A stretch of 18,528 nucleotides of DNA from an uncultured Alphaproteobacteria bacterium. GTDB taxonomy: Bacteria; Pseudomonadota; Alphaproteobacteria; Rhodobacterales; Rhodobacteraceae. The DNA lies in assembly GCA_929200295.1 (NCBI GenBank), contig CAKMZE010000034.1, positions 4,690-23,217 on the forward strand, in the 5' to 3' direction. Each line of letters begins with the position of its first letter. Positions within the stretch are counted from its first letter, which is position 1. A program made the translations under genes and the position numbers. The notes below the pieces were generated by a model. That model was not told the DNA's origin. It saw only the letters and a program-made list of their open reading frames with translations, and did no database searches. Shown piece after piece: positions 14,509 through 18,528 of the stretch.

Positions 14509-15675
14509 ATGCCGATAAAAAACCGTTTTGCCGAACTGCAAGATGAGATCACCGCCTGGCGGCATGAGTTCCATCAACACCCCGAGATCATGTATGACGT
14601 TCATCGCACGGCCGCACGCGTGGCCGCGCTCTTGCGCAGCTTTGGCTGTGATGAGGTGGTCGAAGGCATTGGCCGCACAGGTGTTATTGGCGTGATCAAA
14701 GGCCAAGAGACAGTCAGCGGGCGCGCGATTGGCTTGCGCGCTGATATGGATGCCCTGCCGATCACTGAGGCCACAGGGCTGGATTACGCATCAACCATCC
14801 CAGGTGCCATGCATGCCTGTGGCCATGATGGCCATACGGCGATGCTGCTTGGCGCCGCAAAATACCTATGCGAAACGCGCAGTTTCAATGGCACAGCGGT
14901 GATGATCTTCCAACCCGCCGAAGAGGGTGGCGCAGGCGGCAAAGCCATGTGCGATGATGGCATGATGGAGCGTTTCGGTATTGATGAGGTTTACGGCATG
15001 CATAACATGCCAGGCCTTCCTGTGGGTCAGTTCGCGATCCGCCCCGGTGCGCTTATGGCCTCGGCTGATGAGTTTGAGATCGTCGTCACTGGCAAAGGCG
15101 GCCATGCCGCCATGCCACATGAGGCCGTGGATACCACATTGGCCGCAGCTCAAATCGTTGTGTCCTTACAAAGCATCGTCGCGCGCAGCGTTGACCCGTT
15201 ACAAAGTGTTGTCGTGACCGTCGGTACTTTTGAGACAGATAGCGCCGCCAGCAATGTCATCGCGCATGAGGTGCGGATGATGGGAACAGTGCGCACGCTT
15301 GATGGCACATTGCGCGAATTGGCCAAGACGCGGATCCGCGAGATTGCTGAGAGCACGGCAAAAGCCTTTGGTGCGCATGCTGAGATGCATTGGGAAGAGG
15401 GTTATCCTGTGACCGTCAACAGCACAGAGCACACCGGCTATGCAGCAGCTGTTGCAAAGGATATCGCAGGATCTGTGGATACAAATACCCCGCCGATTAT
15501 GCCGGCCGAGGATTTTAGCTTTATGCTCGAAAAGCGCCCGGGCGCTTATATCTTTGTTGGGAATGGTGACACAGCAATGTGCCACCATCCCGCGTTTGAT
15601 TTTGATGATGCCGCGATCCCATTTGGTGCAAGCTGGTACGCTGGCATGATCACTGCAAGGCTGCCGATGGCCTAG
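14509..15675 (+). CDS. M20D-family amidohydrolase (hippurate hydrolase/aminoacylase type)
   Basis: 388 aa, typical length. These di-metal enzymes hydrolyse N-acyl or N-aryl amino acids to the free amino acid and a carboxylic acid; the exact substrate is not readable. Motifs: WRHEFHQHPE (17-26), LRADMDALPI (76-85), HACGHDGH (102-109, metal ligands Cys104 and His106), PAEEG (136-140, Glu138 or Glu139 as general base), GMHNMPGLP (163-171, His165), a dimerisation domain containing GKGGHAAMPH, and near the end CHHPAFDFDD (358-367) with the last histidine ligand. No signal peptide, so cytoplasmic. GGGG before the ATG is a weak ribosome site. It ends 9 bp from the convergent nfeD gene with no terminator visible between them. 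Confidence 0.93.
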   Translation: MPIKNRFAELQDEITAWRHEFHQHPEIMYDVHRTAARVAALLRSFGCDEVVEGIGRTGVIGVIKGQETVSGRAIGLRADMDALPITEATGLDYASTIPGAMHACGHDGHTAMLLGAAKYLCETRSFNGTAVMIFQPAEEGGAGGKAMCDDGMMERFGIDEVYGMHNMPGLPVGQFAIRPGALMASADEFEIVVTGKGGHAAMPHEAVDTTLAAAQIVVSLQSIVARSVDPLQSVVVTVGTFETDSAASNVIAHEVRMMGTVRTLDGTLRELAKTRIREIAESTAKAFGAHAEMHWEEGYPVTVNSTEHTGYAAAVAKDIAGSVDTNTPPIMPAEDFSFMLEKRPGAYIFVGNGDTAMCHHPAFDFDDAAIPFGASWYAGMITARLPMA

Positions 15676-15684
15676 GCTTGCCGC

Positions 15685-15963
15685 CTATTCGATATCATTG
15701 ATATCCTTTTCCCAAATTTTGACCTGGCCGGATTTCAGACCAAAGATATAGCGCAGCCCGAGATATGCCGCCAATGACAACACCGCAAAAATCACGAGCG
15801 TAAAGGGAAGCGACATACCTGTTAGACCCAGGAACATCCCCGCCCCCAAAACAAAGGCGCCAACAGCAAACCCAAGGAAAATATACCCCGGCAGGATCAC
15901 TTCGGCCGTTGCAAGAACAAGCGAAGCTGACAGCCAGAACCACCATTCAGCCCAAATTGGCAT
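15685..15963 (-). CDS. Short NfeD-family membrane protein
   Basis: 92 aa with about three membrane helices: WWFWLSASLVLATAEVILPGYIF, then GFAVGAFVLGAGMFLGL, then PFTLVIFAVLSLAAYLGLRYIF. AEVILPGYIFLGFA is the NfeD-type opening. It ends in a short charged tail, without the C-terminal soluble OB-fold of longer (about 150 aa) relatives such as E. coli YbbK-partner NfeD. The start overlaps the stop of the stomatin gene by one base (TAATG), so they are translationally coupled. NfeD proteins pair with SPFH proteins and are thought to help arrange them in the membrane. Confidence 0.85.
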   Translation of the reverse strand: MPIWAEWWFWLSASLVLATAEVILPGYIFLGFAVGAFVLGAGMFLGLTGMSLPFTLVIFAVLSLAAYLGLRYIFGLKSGQVKIWEKDINDIE

Positions 15964-16856
15964 TATGGTTTCCCTTTCAACATTGAAAAGGCATTGGAAA
16001 ACGCCTCTAGCGCATTCGCAGGCACAACAATGGTCTGATTGCCTTCTCCGCCGCCCAGCGCAGTTAGGGCCTCAACCTGCTTGAGCGCCACTTGGTATTG
16101 CGCGGCCTCTAGGCCGTTCTCAGCAATAGCGACAGCAACCACCTGTGTGGCATAAGCCTCGGCCTCGGCGGCGATACGGCGTGCCTTTGCCTCTTGCTCG
16201 GCGGCGTAGAGATCACCATCGGCCTTCAGCTCAACCGAACGTTTTGCACCTTCGGCTTCGGTTACCTGCGCACGGCGGGCACGTTCAGCATTCAACTGTT
16301 GCAACATCGCAGAGCGTGTGGCGGCATCGAGATTCACATCGAGAATTTCAGCGCGGGTCACTTCGATCCCCCAGTCATCAACCTGCTGCGCAACCTGTTC
16401 GCGCACAGCTTCGATCAGACGCGACCGGTTTGCTTGCACGTGATCCAGTTCCATACGGCCAATCTCAGACCGCACGATCCCTGCGACTGTGGTCGAAATC
16501 GCCGCATCCACATCACGGATCCGATAAACCGTCTTTTCCGGCTCAATAATGCGGTAAAAGACAGACGTTTCGACCTGAACCAAAACGTTATCAGAGGTAA
16601 TCGCATCTTGTGTCATTGCTGGCAGCTGACGCTCGAGAATTGAGACGCGGTGTCTTACACGGTCCAGAAACGGGACGATAAAGTTGATGCCTGGCCCCAA
16701 AACAGCGCGCAGCCGTCCCAGACGCTCAACCACATATTTTTCAGACTGCGGAACAATCCGCACACCTGTCAAAATACAAACAACAATAAAGCCAGCTAGA
16801 AACAGAAGAACCAGGTTTGGCCCGATAAATTCAGCAAAGATTTGTTCAATAGTCAT
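15963..16856 (-). CDS. qmcA: Stomatin-like SPFH/Band 7 membrane protein
   Basis: 297 aa. An N-terminal membrane anchor (about 14-32, VLLFLAGFIVVCILTGVRI) is followed by the SPFH domain (about 35-190), with VPQSEKYVVERLGRLRAVLGPGINFIVPFLD at its start and the typical AITSDNVLVQVETSVFYRI. A long Ala/Glu-rich coiled coil follows (about 190-260: NAERARRAQVTEAEG, EQEAKARRIAAEAEAYA). It oligomerises in the inner membrane and is linked to membrane microdomains and protein quality control. AGGAGG sits 5 nt ahead of the ATG. It is 39 bp downstream of dadA with no terminator, so readthrough from the glycine-controlled transcript is possible. The symbol follows the E. coli homolog. Confidence 0.9.
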   Translation of the reverse strand: MTIEQIFAEFIGPNLVLLFLAGFIVVCILTGVRIVPQSEKYVVERLGRLRAVLGPGINFIVPFLDRVRHRVSILERQLPAMTQDAITSDNVLVQVETSVFYRIIEPEKTVYRIRDVDAAISTTVAGIVRSEIGRMELDHVQANRSRLIEAVREQVAQQVDDWGIEVTRAEILDVNLDAATRSAMLQQLNAERARRAQVTEAEGAKRSVELKADGDLYAAEQEAKARRIAAEAEAYATQVVAVAIAENGLEAAQYQVALKQVEALTALGGGEGNQTIVVPANALEAFSNAFSMLKGKP

Positions 16857-16895
16857 GATACCTCCTAATAATATTAATTATTACTTAAGGTCGAA

Positions 16896-18161
16896 TTACG
16901 CAGATTTCAATCTTTGAGCCTCAGAAGACGGGGTTACCACAGCTCTAGAAAGCTGTGACTGGAATCGCGATTTTACACAATCACCGATCAATTCGGCGGT
17001 GGCAGGGCTAAGCGTCCAGCCCAAATGCCCATGGCCTGTGTTATAAAACACCCGGTCATGACGCCCGGCGCCAACACGTGGCAGCATATTGGGCATCATC
17101 GGGCGCAACCCAGCCCAAGGCACAACGCTCTCCGTGCTCACATCTGGAAAATGCGTTTCGCACCACGCCACAAGTGGCTTGATCCTATCGGCACGAATAT
17201 CGCGATTTTCACCGTTTAATTCCGCCGTGCCCGCAATCCGAAACCGATCATCACCTAGACGCGATGTCACGATCTTGGCCTGATCATCCAAAAGAGAAAC
17301 CCGAGGCGCGCCCTCTTGCGACTTTTTATCATGTAAGTTGACCGTGATCGAATAGCCTTTCACAGGGTAGATATTCAGCCGATCACCCAGCTTTTTCGCC
17401 AATGCACGCGATCCGACACCTGCGGTGACAACAACGCCGTCAAAATGTGCTGTGTCTTGCGCCGTGATTGTAACGGCATCCGCCTGTGTTTGCAGGTCCT
17501 CAATGTCATGACCCAGTTGAAACGTGACGCCTTGTGTCTCAAGCCAGTTTGCAAGCGACATAGTGAATTTATGAATATCACCTGTGCTATCACTTTGCGT
17601 CCAAAACCCGCCTAAGATATCGCCGCGCAAGTTAGGCTCTTTTGCGTAAACCTCTGCTGGGCTAAGCTCTGTGCGGGTTAAACCACCCTGCGCTAACAAC
17701 CCAGTAATGTGGCGCGCATGATCGAGATCATGTTGGGTTTTGTAGAAATGCAAAATCCCTGCTGGACTGAAATCAAAATCAATCCCAGCCCGATCCGCCA
17801 TTTCAGCAAGGCCTGCACGTGCGGCAACAGCTAAACGCGTGGTGGCGATTGTATTCGCTTTGTATTTGGGAATATGCGTGAGAAATTCGAGCATCCATGA
17901 CATTTTGTGCCAGCTCGGGCGCGGATTAACCGAGAGCGGCGCGTCTGATTGCAGCATCCATTTGATGCCTTTTAAAACGGTAGACCATTGGTTCCAAACC
18001 TCTGCATTGGATGCAGAAAGCTGCCCGCCATTGGCAAAGCTGGTTTCCATCGCAGTATAGCGATGCCTGTCATAGACGGTGACATCAAAACCGCGGGTAT
18101 GAAGCGCGTAGGCTGTGGTGACACCGGTGATACCTGCACCAAGAACGGCAATATGAGGCAT
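16896..18161 (-). CDS. dadA: FAD-dependent D-amino-acid dehydrogenase
   Basis: 421 aa from the start at 18161, chosen because GGAG lies upstream and the FAD motif then starts normally (MPHIAVLGAGITGVTTAYAL); an in-frame ATG at 18179 lacks a ribosome site. The dinucleotide motif GAGITG is at 8-13, followed by TVYDRH, where the acidic residue binds ribose. FANGGQLSAS is a DadA hallmark, as are the later IYPVKGYSITV region and the closing FYNTGHGHLGWTLSPATAELI. The enzyme oxidises D-amino acids to 2-oxo acids and ammonia and feeds electrons to the respiratory chain, probably at the inner membrane face. A glycine riboswitch lies just upstream, so glycine or a related compound may be part of its physiology. 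Glycine or sarcosine oxidase activity cannot be excluded. Confidence 0.9.
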   Translation of the reverse strand: MPHIAVLGAGITGVTTAYALHTRGFDVTVYDRHRYTAMETSFANGGQLSASNAEVWNQWSTVLKGIKWMLQSDAPLSVNPRPSWHKMSWMLEFLTHIPKYKANTIATTRLAVAARAGLAEMADRAGIDFDFSPAGILHFYKTQHDLDHARHITGLLAQGGLTRTELSPAEVYAKEPNLRGDILGGFWTQSDSTGDIHKFTMSLANWLETQGVTFQLGHDIEDLQTQADAVTITAQDTAHFDGVVVTAGVGSRALAKKLGDRLNIYPVKGYSITVNLHDKKSQEGAPRVSLLDDQAKIVTSRLGDDRFRIAGTAELNGENRDIRADRIKPLVAWCETHFPDVSTESVVPWAGLRPMMPNMLPRVGAGRHDRVFYNTGHGHLGWTLSPATAELIGDCVKSRFQSQLSRAVVTPSSEAQRLKSA

Positions 18162-18179
18162 GGCATTTTTCTCCGCCAT

Positions 18180-18194
18180 TTGCGCTGACGCGCC
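18180..18194 (-). promoter_or_regulatory. Possible expression-platform hairpin between riboswitch and dadA
   Basis: GCGC-GTCA-GCGC can form a short stem right after the second aptamer and directly before the coding region. There is no T run, so control would more likely act on translation initiation than on termination. Short and GC-rich, so chance is possible. Confidence 0.3.
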
Positions 18195-18196
18195 TT

Positions 18197-18373
18197 GCCC
18201 CCACCGTATTTGGACCTGAGAGATTCACCCTTTTACTTTGGGCTTGCTCCTTCGGTGGACCCCGCGTTGGGTCGCTCTTCGGCGTGTTGCATCCCAACCG
18301 GTCCGTTTGCCTGAGAGTGACCGGGGCGGTTGCTCCTTCGGCGCCGTTTATACGGACTCTCCCGGATGGGATG
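18197..18373 (-). promoter_or_regulatory. Tandem glycine riboswitch upstream of dadA
   Basis: Two aptamers are recognisable on the minus strand. The first (about 18373-18290) is closed by CATCCC/GGGATG and contains GGGAGAGTCC, GCCGAAGGAGCAA (18342-18330) and CACTCTCAGGCAAA (18319-18306). The second (about 18289-18197) contains CACCGAAGGAGCAAGCCC (core 18257-18244) and GGTGAATCTCTCAGGTCC (18230-18211). These are the conserved glycine-riboswitch cores, in the usual two-in-a-row arrangement. It should bind glycine and control the downstream gene, and probably acts as an ON switch, as is typical of the class. Exact boundaries are approximate. Confidence 0.92.
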
Positions 18374-18380
18374 TTGTGCG

Positions 18381-18412
18381 TGTTTCCTATCGGAAACATG
18401 CTGTGTTGGCAA
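18381..18412 (-). promoter_or_regulatory. Predicted dadA promoter overlapped by an inverted-repeat operator
   Basis: On the minus strand TTGCCA (18407-18412) and TAGGAA (18384-18389) are 17 bp apart, placing the start site about 10 nt before the first riboswitch aptamer. The -10 is weak (3/6). A perfect 7-bp inverted repeat, TGTTTCC-TATC-GGAAACA (18381-18398), covers the -10 and extends by one G-T and one C-G pair. No T run follows, so it is not a terminator. It may be a repressor site, adding protein control to the riboswitch. Confidence 0.4.
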
Positions 18413-18465
18413 CTGAAAAGACCAGGGGTGGTAAAACATGAGTAAAGCTGGTCATAGACATCACG

Positions 18466-18515
18466 CCTGGGGACCAGCCCCCAGACACGACACCCCTGGG
18501 GGCCAGCCCCCAGAC
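18466..18515. repeat. Two copies of a 21-bp GC-rich stem-loop repeat
   Basis: Copies at 18466-18486 and 18495-18515 differ at one of 21 positions and lie 29 bp apart. Each can fold: CTGGGG with CCCCAG in the first, and CTGGGGGC with GCCCCCAG around a 2-nt gap in the second. The second copy is followed by CCCCCGGGATATTT at the window's end. From memory, this GC-rich hairpin plus CCCGGGATATTT style recurs between genes in many Rhodobacterales genomes, like a REP-type or terminator-associated element. No gene is visible in 18413-18528. Confidence 0.7.
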
Positions 18516-18528
18516 CCCCGGGATATTT

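Noticed and set aside
16874..16888. A second TTAA-N7-TTAA match, ahead of the stomatin gene
   Set aside because: The spacing fits CtrA, but the stretch is very AT-rich and the site lies only 18-32 nt from the start codon, next to the ribosome site. Chance is the better explanation without conservation data.
18381..18398. Inverted repeat near dadA considered as a terminator of an upstream gene
   Set aside because: No T run follows the stem on either strand, and it overlaps a plausible promoter, so an operator is more likely.
18466..18515. Short repeats considered as a CRISPR array
   Set aside because: There are only two copies, the gap between them is 8 bp, and each copy is itself a GC-rich hairpin. 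No cas genes are nearby.

Overview
The window reads as chromosome from an alphaproteobacterium of the Rhodobacterales, probably the Roseobacter group. Supporting signs are the protein style, a run of motB-flgE-flgK-flgL-flgI on one strand, a CtrA-type TTAA-N7-TTAAC box, a tandem glycine riboswitch ahead of dadA, and a C/G-rich stem-loop repeat ending in CCCGGGATATTT. The genus cannot be fixed from sequence alone.

Layout, left to right. (1) 1-1153, minus: N-terminal 384 codons of a copper-exporting P1B-ATPase, cut by the window edge inside its CPC motif. A MerR-type promoter with a 19-bp spacer lies just upstream. (2) 1222-8652, minus: flagellar run motB > flgE > flgK > flgL > flgI, followed 33 bp later by a PAS-GAF-GGDEF diguanylate cyclase. 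Junctions from flgE onward are tight or overlapping, and flgI starts with TTG inside a TTGA overlap. (3) 8736-12053, minus: four-gene cassette (unrecognised 260-aa protein > TPR/glycosyltransferase-like protein > DUF6165-like protein > FkbM methyltransferase) joined by TGA overlaps. A perfect CtrA-like box lies about 135 bp upstream of it. I infer that it decorates the flagellum or another surface glycan.

(4) 12323-13642, minus: an SGNH/SASA-type carbohydrate esterase-like protein with an unusual C-terminal extension, a good promoter and a strong intrinsic terminator. (5) 13729-14446, plus: a promoter, a short possible RNA ending in an intrinsic terminator, then two tandem paralogous small proteins of unknown function (65 and 70 aa) ending in a second strong terminator. 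(6) 14509-15675, plus: M20D amidohydrolase. (7) 15685-18161, minus: dadA-like D-amino-acid dehydrogenase, then a stomatin/SPFH protein and NfeD. A tandem glycine riboswitch precedes dadA, and a promoter candidate overlapped by a 7-bp inverted repeat lies just before the riboswitch. (8) 18466-18528: two copies of a 21-bp stem-loop repeat.

The genes suggest three linked themes: building and running the flagellum, with c-di-GMP synthesis tied to late flagellar genes; a CtrA-linked surface-modification cassette next to it; and amino-acid/amide turnover, with dadA sensed through glycine. The least explained parts are the small tandem paralogs with their terminated leader, the 260-aa unknown that heads the cassette, and the C-terminal extension of the esterase-like protein.
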